Shown piece after piece: positions 16,394-23,146 of a stretch of 23,146 nt of DNA (the first letter of the stretch is position 1; each line of letters opens with the position of its first letter). The position numbers and the translations under genes were made by a program. The DNA comes from an uncultured Pseudomonadota bacterium (lineage in GTDB: Bacteria; Pseudomonadota; Gammaproteobacteria; Burkholderiales; SG8-41): positions 1 to 23,146 of the forward strand of contig CAMPGR010000045.1 in NCBI GenBank assembly GCA_946885605.1, in the 5' to 3' direction. The notes beneath the pieces are model-generated. The model worked only from the letters and a program-made list of their open reading frames with translations, was not told the origin of the DNA and searched no databases.

Positions 16394-17133
16394 GTACGCT
16401 GGCCATGGTCGAGATGCACAAGGTCAACAAGTGGTTCGGCGACTTTCATGTACTGAAGGATATCGACCTCGCGGTGGGCCGCGGCGAGAAATACGTGGTC
16501 TGCGGCCCGTCCGGCTCCGGCAAGTCCACCATGATCCGCCTGATCAACCGGCTGGAAGGGCACGAGTCGGGACGCGTCGTGGTGGACGGCATCGAGCTCA
16601 CCGAAGATCTCCGGGCGATCGATGCGGTGCGGCGCGAGGTGGGGATGGTTTTCCAGAGCTTCAATCTCTTTCCGCATCTCACCGTGCTCGAGAACCTGAC
16701 GCTCGCGCCGATCTGGGTGCGCGGGATGCCGGCACACGAGGCGAATTCGCTCGCCATGCAGCTCCTCGAGCGCGTGCGCATTCCCGAGCAGGCGGCGAAG
16801 TATCCGGGACAGCTTTCAGGCGGACAGCAGCAGCGGGTCGCGATCGCGCGCGCGCTTTGCATGCGGCCCAAGCTCATGCTGTTCGACGAGCCGACATCCG
16901 CGCTCGATCCGGAGATGATCAAGGAAGTGCTCGACGTCATGGTGGAACTCGCCGCGGACGGCATGACGATGATCGTGGTCACTCACGAGATGGGTTTCGC
17001 GCGCACGGTCGCGGACCGCGTGGTTTTCATGGACGAGGGCGAGATCGTCGAGTCGGCGCCGCCGGAGGAATTCTTTTCCGCACCGCGCAGCTTGCGCGCG
17101 CAGCGTTTCCTGAGCCGTATCCTTGGCCATTGA
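16390..17133 (+). CDS. aapP: General L-amino-acid ABC transporter, ATP-binding protein
   Basis: A 247-residue cytoplasmic ATPase of the polar amino-acid uptake family, energising AapQM. Walker [10 protein letters not shown] (39-47), Q-loop FQSFNLF (about 88-94), signature LSGGQQQR (142-149), Walker B LMLFDEP (162-168) and the switch histidine H199 in VTHEMGF are all intact. The start ATG 16390 overlaps the aapM TGA by ATGA. GGAGGAAGGAAG just upstream gives a strong ribosome site. It ends the aap block; 120 bp then separate it from the next Bug gene. That gap contains a perfect palindrome CCGACGTCGG (17135-17144) and a weak GCCGCG/CGCGGC hairpin (about 17210-17233) without a T-run. Confidence 0.95.
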   Translation: MSTLAMVEMHKVNKWFGDFHVLKDIDLAVGRGEKYVVCGPSGSGKSTMIRLINRLEGHESGRVVVDGIELTEDLRAIDAVRREVGMVFQSFNLFPHLTVLENLTLAPIWVRGMPAHEANSLAMQLLERVRIPEQAAKYPGQLSGGQQQRVAIARALCMRPKLMLFDEPTSALDPEMIKEVLDVMVELAADGMTMIVVTHEMGFARTVADRVVFMDEGEIVESAPPEEFFSAPRSLRAQRFLSRILGH

Positions 17134-17253
17134 ACCGACGTCGGCGTTGACAAAGCGGGAATGGCGTGCAACATTCCTCGCCCGGAGTTTTCCACTGTGA
17201 GTGATTGAAGGCCGCGCGCACGAAGAACGCGGCTTACTTAAAAAGGAGGATCT

Positions 17254-18249
17254 ATGGTTGTCAGCAGGACTTTCCGCTTTCCGTCCGGTTGGGCGCTCGC
17301 GCTCGCTTTCTACGCCGCTTGCCTGCTCGCGCCACAGGCGTGGGCGCAGCAGAACTACCCGGCGCGGCCGCTTCGCATGATACTGCCGTTCCCGCCGGGC
17401 GGACCGACCGACATCACGGGCCGCGTCATCGCGCAAAAGCTCGGCGAGCAGCTCGGCCAATCGGTCGTGCCCGACAACCGCCCCGGCGCCGCAGGGAATA
17501 TCGGTCTCGAGCTGGCCGCGAAGTCGCCGCCCGACGGCTATACCATCGTGCTGACCGCGCCGCCCATCGCGATCAGCCCGTCGCTCTACAAGAAGCTCAA
17601 TTACGACGCCGAGAAGGAGCTGGCGCCGATCTCGCTCGTCGCTGAAATCCAGAACATCGTCGTTGCGCACAATTCCGTGCCGGCGAAGAATCTGAAGGAC
17701 CTGATCGCGCTCGCGCAACGCAATCCGGGCAAGCTCACCTTCAGCTCGAGCGGCGCCGGCAGCACCAATCACCTCGCGAGTGAGCTGCTGAAGGGCCGTT
17801 ACAAGCTCGACATGACCCACGTGCCATACAAGGGCTCGGGCCCGGCGCTCGTCGCGCTCATGAGCGGGCAGGTGGACTGGGGCACGATGGCCGTGCCGGG
17901 CGCCATACCGCTCGTGAACCAGGGCAAGGTGCGGGGACTCGCGGTACTCTCCGAAAAGCGCGTGCCGGCGCTGCCGAATGTTCCCACCGCCGTGGAATCG
18001 GGCTTCAAAGATTTCGTCGTCTCCATCTGGTATGGCATCCTGGCGCCCGCCGGCACCCCGCGCGATGTCGTCAACCGCCTCAATTCGGAGATCCACAAGG
18101 CGCTCGCCGCGCCGGATGTGAAGCAGCGCCTCGCCGTCTCCGGCGTGGATCCGCTGGTGAGCTCGCCGGAACAATTCGCGAAGCACATCCGCGCCGAAAA
18201 AGTGCGCTATGCGCAGATCATCAAGGACGCCGGCATCACGGCGCAGTGA
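17254..18249 (+). CDS. TTT-family (Bug/TctC) periplasmic substrate-binding protein 4
   Basis: A 331-residue exported binding protein. Its signal peptide probably ends after AWA (residue 31), before QQNYPARPLRMILPFPPGGP. Conserved segments: VVPDNRPGAAGNIG, KSPPDGYTIVL, THVPYKGSGPALVALMSG and ILAPAGTP. AAGGAGG just upstream serves ATG 17254, with a rather short 4-nt gap from AGGAGG. It shares long stretches with Bug protein 5 (QSVVP-D/E-NRPGA, AAKSPPDGYTI, NHLASE-L/M-LKG), so the two probably arose by tandem duplication. The stop is 27 bp before the next start. Ligand unknown. Confidence 0.93.
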   Translation: MVVSRTFRFPSGWALALAFYAACLLAPQAWAQQNYPARPLRMILPFPPGGPTDITGRVIAQKLGEQLGQSVVPDNRPGAAGNIGLELAAKSPPDGYTIVLTAPPIAISPSLYKKLNYDAEKELAPISLVAEIQNIVVAHNSVPAKNLKDLIALAQRNPGKLTFSSSGAGSTNHLASELLKGRYKLDMTHVPYKGSGPALVALMSGQVDWGTMAVPGAIPLVNQGKVRGLAVLSEKRVPALPNVPTAVESGFKDFVVSIWYGILAPAGTPRDVVNRLNSEIHKALAAPDVKQRLAVSGVDPLVSSPEQFAKHIRAEKVRYAQIIKDAGITAQ

Positions 18250-18276
18250 CGGCACTTGAGGTTTAGGAGAAGAAGA

Positions 18277-19257
18277 ATGCGAGCCCGCATGATCTTCGGC
18301 ATGTTTGCCTGGCTTTGTGCAGTGAGCGGCCCGCTCTGGGCGCAGGGCGCTTCGGGCGGTTACCCCACGAAGCCGCTGCGTTTCGTGCTGCCGTTCCCGC
18401 CAGGCGGCCCGACCGACATTCTCGGGCGCATGCTCGCGCAACAGCTCTCCACGCAGGTCGGCCAGTCGGTCGTGCCCGAGAATCGCCCCGGCGCGGGCGG
18501 CAATCTCGGCGCCGAGATTGCAGCGAAGTCGCCGCCCGACGGCTACACGATCGCGCTTTGCGCCACATCGCTCGCGTTGAGCCCGGCGCTCTACGCGAAA
18601 TTGAATTACGACCCGGTGCGCGATTTCGCGCCGATATCGCTCGTCGCGACCATTCCGAACGTCATATTGGTGCATCCGTCGGTCCCCGCCAAATCGCTGA
18701 AGGAGCTGGTGCAGCTCGCGAAGAAGAACCCCGGGAAGCTCAACTTCGGCTCCGGCGGGCTCGGCACGAGCAACCATCTCGCGAGCGAGATGCTGAAGGG
18801 GCTCGCGGGCATCGACCTGGTTCACGTTCCTTTCAAAGGGTCCAACATGGCGATGGTCGGGATGATGGGCGGGCAGGTCGATATGGTGACGATCGGCGTG
18901 CCGCCGACGCTGCCGCACATCCAGGCCGGCAAGGTGCGCCCGCTCGCGGTGCTGAGCGCCAAGCGGTTGTCTTCGCTGCCCGACGTGCCGACGAGCAGGG
19001 AAGCGGGCTACGACAACTTCGAAGTGACGACTTGGTACGGCATCCTCGCGCCCGCCGGCACGCCAAAACCTGTCGTCGCGCGGCTGAATGGCGAGTTCGT
19101 GAAGATGATGGCCTCGCCCGATATGCGATCGCGCATGCGGGGCGCGGGATTCGATACCGTTTCGAGCAGCCCTGAAGAGTTTGCCGCCTTCATCCGCAGC
19201 GAGATGACGCGCTGGGCGAAAGTGGTCAAGGACTCCAAAGTCCCGATCCTGCAGTAG
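18277..19257 (+). CDS. TTT-family (Bug/TctC) periplasmic substrate-binding protein 5
   Basis: A 326-residue exported binding protein. A longer frame starts at TTG 18256, but AGGAGA (18265-18270) lies 6 nt before ATG 18277, and the protein then begins with a normal signal peptide (MRARMIFGMFAWLCAV), cut near LWA (residue 22). Mature start GYPTKPLRFVLPFPPGGPTD. Other motifs: VVPENRPGAGGNLGAE, KSPPDGYTIAL, VHVPFKGSNMAMVGMMGG. The usual VPYKG reads VPFKG, and the following GGP is replaced by SNM, a change in a pocket-lining loop compared with Bug 4. It ends 10 bp from the stop of the convergent GlcG-like gene. Confidence 0.93.
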   Translation: MRARMIFGMFAWLCAVSGPLWAQGASGGYPTKPLRFVLPFPPGGPTDILGRMLAQQLSTQVGQSVVPENRPGAGGNLGAEIAAKSPPDGYTIALCATSLALSPALYAKLNYDPVRDFAPISLVATIPNVILVHPSVPAKSLKELVQLAKKNPGKLNFGSGGLGTSNHLASEMLKGLAGIDLVHVPFKGSNMAMVGMMGGQVDMVTIGVPPTLPHIQAGKVRPLAVLSAKRLSSLPDVPTSREAGYDNFEVTTWYGILAPAGTPKPVVARLNGEFVKMMASPDMRSRMRGAGFDTVSSSPEEFAAFIRSEMTRWAKVVKDSKVPILQ

Positions 19258-19267
19258 CGCGCTTCGC

Positions 19268-19738
19268 TTATCGGTTGGTGAGGCGCACGGCGTGGCCGAG
19301 GTGCGCGCAGTCCTCGGCCGTTTTCAGGCCGGCGGCCCGTATGCCGTGCGCGGCGAGCACCTCGTCGCGCTCCTGGGTGTCTCCCGTGACGCCGACGGCG
19401 CCGATCACTTCGCCGCGGTCGTCGCGGATCAACATGCCGCCGCCCTCGGGAAAGAGCTGGCCTCCCGAGGCGCCGACGAGGTAGTTCACGAAGAGCGGGC
19501 GCTCCTCGGCGCGCATGCGCACGAGGCTCGATGAGCGCCCGAGCGCGAGCGCCGCGTACGCCTTGCCCATCGCCATTTCGAATCGCATCATGGCGGAGCC
19601 GTCTTCCTTTTTGAACGCCTTCAGTCGCGCGCCGGGATCGGTGACCGCGACGCTGAGCGGGCGGCAGTCGAGTTCCCGGCCGCGGGCGAGGATGGCGTCG
19701 ATGATGCACTCGGACTGTTTCAGTGTTACAGCAGTCAT
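19268..19738 (-). CDS. GlcG/HbpS (DUF336) family protein
   Basis: A 156-residue single-domain protein of the GlcG/HbpS family (haem-degrading/DUF336). Characteristic stretches are LSVAVTDPGARLKAFKKEDG (about 28-47), MAMGKAYAALALG and GGGMLIRDDRGEVIGAVGVTGD, then DEVLAAHGI. Members sit in glycolate and many carboxylate-use operons; some bind haem or cobalamin, but the catabolic role is unsettled. The frame is open further upstream (to about 19816), but a G-run (complement of 19744-19749) sits 5 nt before ATG 19738 and the domain starts there. It is divergent from the Bug6-Bug7-TarD unit, which suggests a functional link. Confidence 0.87.
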   Translation of the reverse strand: MTAVTLKQSECIIDAILARGRELDCRPLSVAVTDPGARLKAFKKEDGSAMMRFEMAMGKAYAALALGRSSSLVRMRAEERPLFVNYLVGASGGQLFPEGGGMLIRDDRGEVIGAVGVTGDTQERDEVLAAHGIRAAGLKTAEDCAHLGHAVRLTNR

Positions 19739-19913
19739 GCGAACCCCCCTTTCTTCATTCATGGTGCGGTCATATTGCGGGCCCGATCGATGATAGACGG
19801 AAATCGGCGCGGGCACCGCACTTGCATTAAAATGACAAGGCTAGGCTGCCGCTCGCAGACCGCCGAGCTCCATTCGTTGTTGCCCATTACAAAAACCAAC
19901 GAGGAGGATAGTG
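19739..19913. promoter_or_regulatory. Divergent intergenic region between GlcG-like gene and Bug gene 6
   Basis: These 175 bp must hold promoters for both directions. TAAAAT at 19828-19833 (five of six bases of TATAAT) is a candidate plus-strand -10, without a clear -35. A short palindrome CGGGCCCG and the ATCGAT that follows lie near 19778-19791. I see no RNA gene or small reading frame of merit. Confidence 0.35.
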
Positions 19914-20903
19914 ATGAAAGCTCGTATGAGCCGTTTCGCCGCCGTAGGCCTGCTGGGCGTTGCGCTCGCCGCTCTTGCGCCGCTTGCCGCGCAGTCGGCT
20001 GAGAATTATCCCAACCGACCCATCCGCGTCCTTGTCGGCTATGCCGCCGGCGGCGTCAACGATCTTGTCGCGCGCGCGATCGCGCCGGGATTGAGCGCGC
20101 GTCTCGGCCAGCAGGTGGTGGTCGAGAACCGGCCGGGTGCGGGCGGCAATATCGCCACCGAGCTCGCCGCGCGCAGTGCGCCCGATGGCTACACCATGCT
20201 GCTCGGCTCCGTCGCCTCGCTCGCGATGAGCCCGGCGCTGCTCGGAAAAGTGCCGTTCGATCCGCTGAACGATTTCGAGCCGGTCACGCAGGCAGTGGAC
20301 GTGAGCTCGTTGATCGCCGTGCACCCCACGGTGCCGGCGCGCTCGCTCAAGGAGTTCATCGCGCTCGGCAGGAAGCAGCCGGGCAAGCTGAATTACGCTT
20401 CGCCGGGCACGGGCAGCATCTCGCACCTCTCCGCGGAGCTCTTCAAAAAAGCGGCGGGCATTGATATCGTGCACGTGCCCTACAAGGGTGGAGCACCGGC
20501 GGCGGTGGATGCGATATCGGGGCAGGTCGAGTGCCTGATCTCGATCATCTCCTCGGGCGCACCGCACGTGAAGTCCGGAAAATTGCGCGGCCTCGCCGTG
20601 ACCACGCCCAAACGCTCCGCAATCCTGCCCGATGTGCCGGCCGTCGCGGAAGTGGGCTTCCCGGGGTTCGCGGCGACCGGGTGGCTCGGACTGCTCTTTC
20701 CCGCGAAAACGCCGCAGGACATCGTGAACCGGGTGTATCGGGAAGCAGTCGCCGTGATCAATACGCAGCAGGTGCAGAAGCAGTTGCAGAACTCGGGACT
20801 CGAGCCTGCGCCGAGCGATCCGAAGTCGTTCGAAGCGCATATCAAGGCCGAGCATGCCAAGTGGGCGAAGGTCATCAGGGAAGCCGGGATTACGGCGAAG
20901 TGA
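19914..20903 (+). CDS. TTT-family (Bug/TctC) periplasmic substrate-binding protein 6
   Basis: A 329-residue exported binding protein. The signal peptide (KARMSRFAAVGLLGVALAAL) is probably cut after QSA (residue 29), before ENYPNRPIRVLVGYAAGGVND. The usual PGG turn is AGG here. Later motifs: VVENRPGAGGNIATELAA, PDGYTMLL, VHVPYKGGAPAAVDAISG. GAGGAGG (19901-19907) lies 6 nt before ATG 19914; a GTG one codon earlier is less likely. The next Bug gene starts 23 bp after its stop. First gene of a likely three-gene operon ending in the tartrate-dehydratase-like enzyme, so D-tartrate or a similar hydroxy-diacid is a reasonable but unproven ligand. Confidence 0.93.
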   Translation: MKARMSRFAAVGLLGVALAALAPLAAQSAENYPNRPIRVLVGYAAGGVNDLVARAIAPGLSARLGQQVVVENRPGAGGNIATELAARSAPDGYTMLLGSVASLAMSPALLGKVPFDPLNDFEPVTQAVDVSSLIAVHPTVPARSLKEFIALGRKQPGKLNYASPGTGSISHLSAELFKKAAGIDIVHVPYKGGAPAAVDAISGQVECLISIISSGAPHVKSGKLRGLAVTTPKRSAILPDVPAVAEVGFPGFAATGWLGLLFPAKTPQDIVNRVYREAVAVINTQQVQKQLQNSGLEPAPSDPKSFEAHIKAEHAKWAKVIREAGITAK

Positions 20904-20926
20904 AAAACTCAAACAGAGGACAACGA

Positions 20927-21904
20927 ATGAAGGCTATGAAGCGGTATCTGGTTGTTGCGGCGGCGTGCATGACAGGCGTGATGGCGGGCGGCCTCGCGTT
21001 CGCGCAGCACTATCCGACGCGGGCAGTGCGCATGATCGTGCCCTTTGCTCCGGGCGGCCCGACTGACACCATCGCGCGGCTCATCGCGAATCACCTCGGC
21101 AATACGCTCAAGCAGCAGGTCATCGTCGACAATCGCGCGGGCGCCGGCGGCAACATCGGGATGGGCATCGCCGCGGACGCGGCGCCCGACGGCTACACGA
21201 TGCTGCTCGTGAGCTCGAGCTTCGTCGTCAATCCGAGCCTTTACAGGAAAATTCCCTACGATCCGTTCAAGAGTTTCGCCTTCATATCCAACGTCGCCGC
21301 ATCGCCCAACGTATTCACCGCGCATCCATCCTCGCCGGTGAAGTCGATCGCGGAGCTGGTGAAGAGCGCGAAGGGCAATCCGGGCAAGTTCAACATCGCC
21401 ACACCCGGTATCGGGACGACCCCCGATCTGTCGGCGCGTCTGCTCGCGCTCACCACCAAGGTGGATCTTACCGCCGTGCCCTATGGGGGCGCGGGACCCG
21501 CTGTTTCCGCTGTGGTCGGGAACCAGGTGCCGATCGGGTGCACTGCGTTACCGCCCACGACGCCGCATATCCAGGCGGGGCGCTTGCGCGCGCTCTCCGT
21601 TACGAGCGCCAAGCGTTCGGAAGCGTTGCCGGAAGTGCCCACCATGGCGGAAGCGGGCTACAGGGGACAGGAGGCGGAGACGCTGCAGGGCCTCATGGTG
21701 CCGGCGGGAACGCCCAAGGAGATCGTCACCCGCCTGCATTCGGAAGTCGTGAAGATCATGGCGATGCCCGACGTGCGCAAGCGCGTGGTCGATCTGGGCT
21801 TCTACATCATCGCGAATACGCCTGACGAGTTCGGCGCACAGGTGAAGGAAGAAGTCGAGAAGTGGGGCAAGGTGATCCGCAGCGCGAAGATCGAAGTCCA
21901 GTAG
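20927..21904 (+). CDS. TTT-family (Bug/TctC) periplasmic substrate-binding protein 7
   Basis: A 325-residue exported binding protein. The frame is open far upstream (to about 20531), overlapping Bug gene 6, but the true start is set by AGAGGA (20915-20920) 6 nt before ATG 20927 and by the signal peptide that begins there (MKAMKRYLVVAAACMTGV, cut after AFA, residue 26). Mature start QHYPTRAVRMIVPFAPGGPTD; also VDNRAGAGGNIGMGIA, PDGYTMLLVSSS and VPYGGAGPAVSAVVG. VPYKG is changed to VPYGG, losing the lysine seen in five of the other Bug proteins. It lies 16 bp before the dehydratase-like gene. Confidence 0.93.
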   Translation: MKAMKRYLVVAAACMTGVMAGGLAFAQHYPTRAVRMIVPFAPGGPTDTIARLIANHLGNTLKQQVIVDNRAGAGGNIGMGIAADAAPDGYTMLLVSSSFVVNPSLYRKIPYDPFKSFAFISNVAASPNVFTAHPSSPVKSIAELVKSAKGNPGKFNIATPGIGTTPDLSARLLALTTKVDLTAVPYGGAGPAVSAVVGNQVPIGCTALPPTTPHIQAGRLRALSVTSAKRSEALPEVPTMAEAGYRGQEAETLQGLMVPAGTPKEIVTRLHSEVVKIMAMPDVRKRVVDLGFYIIANTPDEFGAQVKEEVEKWGKVIRSAKIEVQ

Positions 21905-21920
21905 CGCAACACCGCTCGCC

Positions 21921-23093
21921 TTGAGAATCCGCGAGATTCGGGAAGCCGCCGTCCCGCTCAAGTCCCAGCTGCGCAATGCGGTGTTCGATTTCAGCGAGAT
22001 GACCACCTCCGTCGTCGCCGTCATCACCGATGTTATGCGCGAGGGCAAGCCCGTGACGGGCTTCGCCTTCAACTCGACGGGGCGCTATGCGTGCGGCGCG
22101 CAGATGCGCAGCCGCTTCATTCCGCGCATCCTCAAAGCGGATCCCGAATCGCTGCTCAATGAGGCCGGGGACAATCTCGACCCCGAGAAGATACTCGCCC
22201 GCATGATGCAGCGGGAAAAGCCGGGCGGGCACACCGAGCGCTCGGTCGCGATCGGTACGATCGAAGTCGCGTGCTGGGATGCTGTCGCGAAAATCGAAGG
22301 GAAGCCGCTGCACCGCGTGCTCGCGGAGCGCTACAGCGGCGGCAGGGCGCGTGACAAGGTGCCGTGTTACGTGGGCGGCGGCTGGTACGAGCCGGGGAAG
22401 GGGATTGCAGCGCTGCAGGACGAAATACGCGAGAAGCTCGGGCAGGGCTACACCACGATGAAGATCAAGGTGGGCGGTGCGCCGCTCGCCGAAGACATCG
22501 CGCGCGTGGAGGCGGCGCTGAAGGTCGTCGATACGAGCGCGAAACTTGCGGTCGATGCCAACGCGGGATTCGACCGCGATCGCGCGCTCGCCTACGCACG
22601 GGCGCTCGCGCCCTACGAGCTGCGCTGGTTCGAGGAGCCGACCGATCCGCTCGACTACGCGCTGCTCGCAGAAGTGGTCGACGTCTATCAACCGCCCATC
22701 GGGACCGGCGAGAATCTTTTCTCGACGCAGGACGTGCGCAATCTCGTGCGTTTCGGGGGATTGCGGGCCGATCGCGACGTTCTGCAGATCGACGTGCCGC
22801 AGTCGTACGGCATCGTGCAGTTTTCCCGCACGCTCGCCATGCTCGAGCAGCACGGCTGGCGCCGCACGTCGCTCTTTCCCCATGGCGGGAACCAGATGAC
22901 GCTGCACATCGTGGGCGGCTTCGGGCTCGGCGGATGCGAGGCCTATCCCGGCGTGTTCGGCATCTTCGCCGGATTCGCCGACGACGCGACGGTCGAGGAC
23001 GGCTGCATCGAGTTGCCGCAGCGCCCGGGCATCGGCTTCGAGGCGCAGAATGCGTTGTACGGCGTGATGAAAGAACTCGCGGCGCCACGCTAG
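21921..23093 (+). CDS. Enolase-superfamily enzyme, D-tartrate dehydratase (TarD)-like
   Basis: A 390-residue mandelate-racemase-subgroup enzyme. D-tartrate dehydratase turns D-tartrate into oxaloacetate. Residues match Bradyrhizobium TarD as I recall it: K100 in REKPGGH; the KxK pair K181/K183 (MKIKVGG); metal ligands D212, E238 and E264; and the catalytic histidine H321 (FPHGGNQM). All except K100 sit one position before their TarD numbers (182/184, 213, 239, 265, 322). Blocks such as EAGDNLDP, GKPL and PGIGFE are shared. Close relatives with other acid-sugar substrates exist, so specificity is probable, not certain. The start is TTG 21921 without a ribosome site; no other in-frame start fits the N-terminus, so it is probably coupled to Bug gene 7. 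Confidence 0.88.
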   Translation: MRIREIREAAVPLKSQLRNAVFDFSEMTTSVVAVITDVMREGKPVTGFAFNSTGRYACGAQMRSRFIPRILKADPESLLNEAGDNLDPEKILARMMQREKPGGHTERSVAIGTIEVACWDAVAKIEGKPLHRVLAERYSGGRARDKVPCYVGGGWYEPGKGIAALQDEIREKLGQGYTTMKIKVGGAPLAEDIARVEAALKVVDTSAKLAVDANAGFDRDRALAYARALAPYELRWFEEPTDPLDYALLAEVVDVYQPPIGTGENLFSTQDVRNLVRFGGLRADRDVLQIDVPQSYGIVQFSRTLAMLEQHGWRRTSLFPHGGNQMTLHIVGGFGLGGCEAYPGVFGIFAGFADDATVEDGCIELPQRPGIGFEAQNALYGVMKELAAPR

Positions 23094-23110
23094 CGCGCCC
23101 CTCCTGGCCC

Positions 23111-23146
23111 ATGGGAACTGAAATGGCGGAAATCTACGTCAGTACC
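23111..23146 (+). CDS. Possible 5' end of the next gene (partial)
   Basis: An ATG at 23111 opens a frame MGTEMAEIYVST that runs off the right edge; a second in-frame ATG lies at 23123. It starts 18 bp after the TarD-like gene, which fits an operon member, but there is no clear ribosome site and only 12 codons. The product is unknown and the frame may be chance. Confidence 0.35.
   Translation, partial: MGTEMAEIYVST

Noticed and set aside
17210..17233. GCCGCG/CGCGGC hairpin as the terminator of the aap operon
   Set aside because: The stem is short, the loop long and there is no T-run; the hairpin overlaps the leader of Bug gene 4.
16816..18918. A 700-codon minus-strand open frame
   Set aside because: It lies antisense to aapP and Bug genes 4 and 5, has Arg/His-rich GC-bias composition and no recognisable domain. 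Long antisense frames are expected at this GC content.
20531..21904. A 457-codon frame suggesting an N-terminal extension of Bug protein 7
   Set aside because: The extension overlaps Bug gene 6 out of frame and lacks a ribosome site; a clear signal peptide and AGAGGA support the start at 20927.
1..23146. CRISPR arrays, tRNA or rRNA genes, integrases or insertion sequences
   Set aside because: No regularly spaced repeats, cloverleaf or rRNA-like sequence or transposase-like protein was seen on either strand.

Overview
This window is GC-rich, gene-dense and free of rRNA, tRNA, phage, transposase or CRISPR sequence. It looks like chromosomal DNA of a betaproteobacterium, probably Burkholderiales-like. 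The main reason is seven separate periplasmic binding proteins of the tripartite tricarboxylate transporter family (TTT; also called Bug or TctC proteins) with no TctA/TctB membrane partner, an expansion typical of Bordetella, Cupriavidus and relatives. The GdhA and Aap proteins and the small GC-rich palindromic repeats agree with this. The assignment is an inference from family content; no marker gene is present.

Layout. 1-4124: end of an unknown gene, a VOC/glyoxalase-fold protein, NADP-type glutamate dehydrogenase (gdhA, minus strand), then a cupin protein divergent from an ACMSD-like amidohydrolase. A 121-bp direct repeat follows both the first gene end and the amidohydrolase. 4256-7200: an SbmA/YddA-type ABC transporter, then the first orphan Bug protein, closed by a strong terminator. 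7210-8997 (minus strand): an Asp/Glu-racemase-superfamily protein and a beta-decarboxylating dehydrogenase of the isopropylmalate/tartrate type. 9118-17133 (plus strand): two Bug proteins, then a four-carbon acid-sugar kinase (otnK) and aldolase-type decarboxylase (otnC), then a complete AapJQMP-type amino-acid ABC transporter, with very small gaps from otnK on. 17254-19257: two more, similar, Bug proteins, convergent with a GlcG/DUF336 protein. 19914-23093: two more Bug proteins followed by an enolase-superfamily enzyme with the full active site of D-tartrate dehydratase. The start of another gene may lie at the right edge.

How it fits together. The catabolic genes point to short hydroxylated carboxylic acids: OtnK/OtnC for four-carbon sugar acids (threonate/erythronate), the TarD-like enzyme for tartrate to oxaloacetate, and the dehydrogenase for a malate/tartrate/isopropylmalate-like substrate. 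The Bug proteins would supply high-affinity capture of such carboxylates, presumably using membrane subunits encoded elsewhere. GdhA and the Aap transporter add nitrogen and amino-acid handling. No transcription regulator is visible in 23 kb.

Most notable: a palindromic repeat lies inside the reading frame of aapM and encodes a doubled GSDP peptide; a long direct repeat begins exactly at two unrelated stop codons; sugar-acid genes and an amino-acid ABC transporter share one apparent transcription unit; and two catabolic enzymes have changed active-site residues. No wholly new system could be demonstrated from sequence alone.
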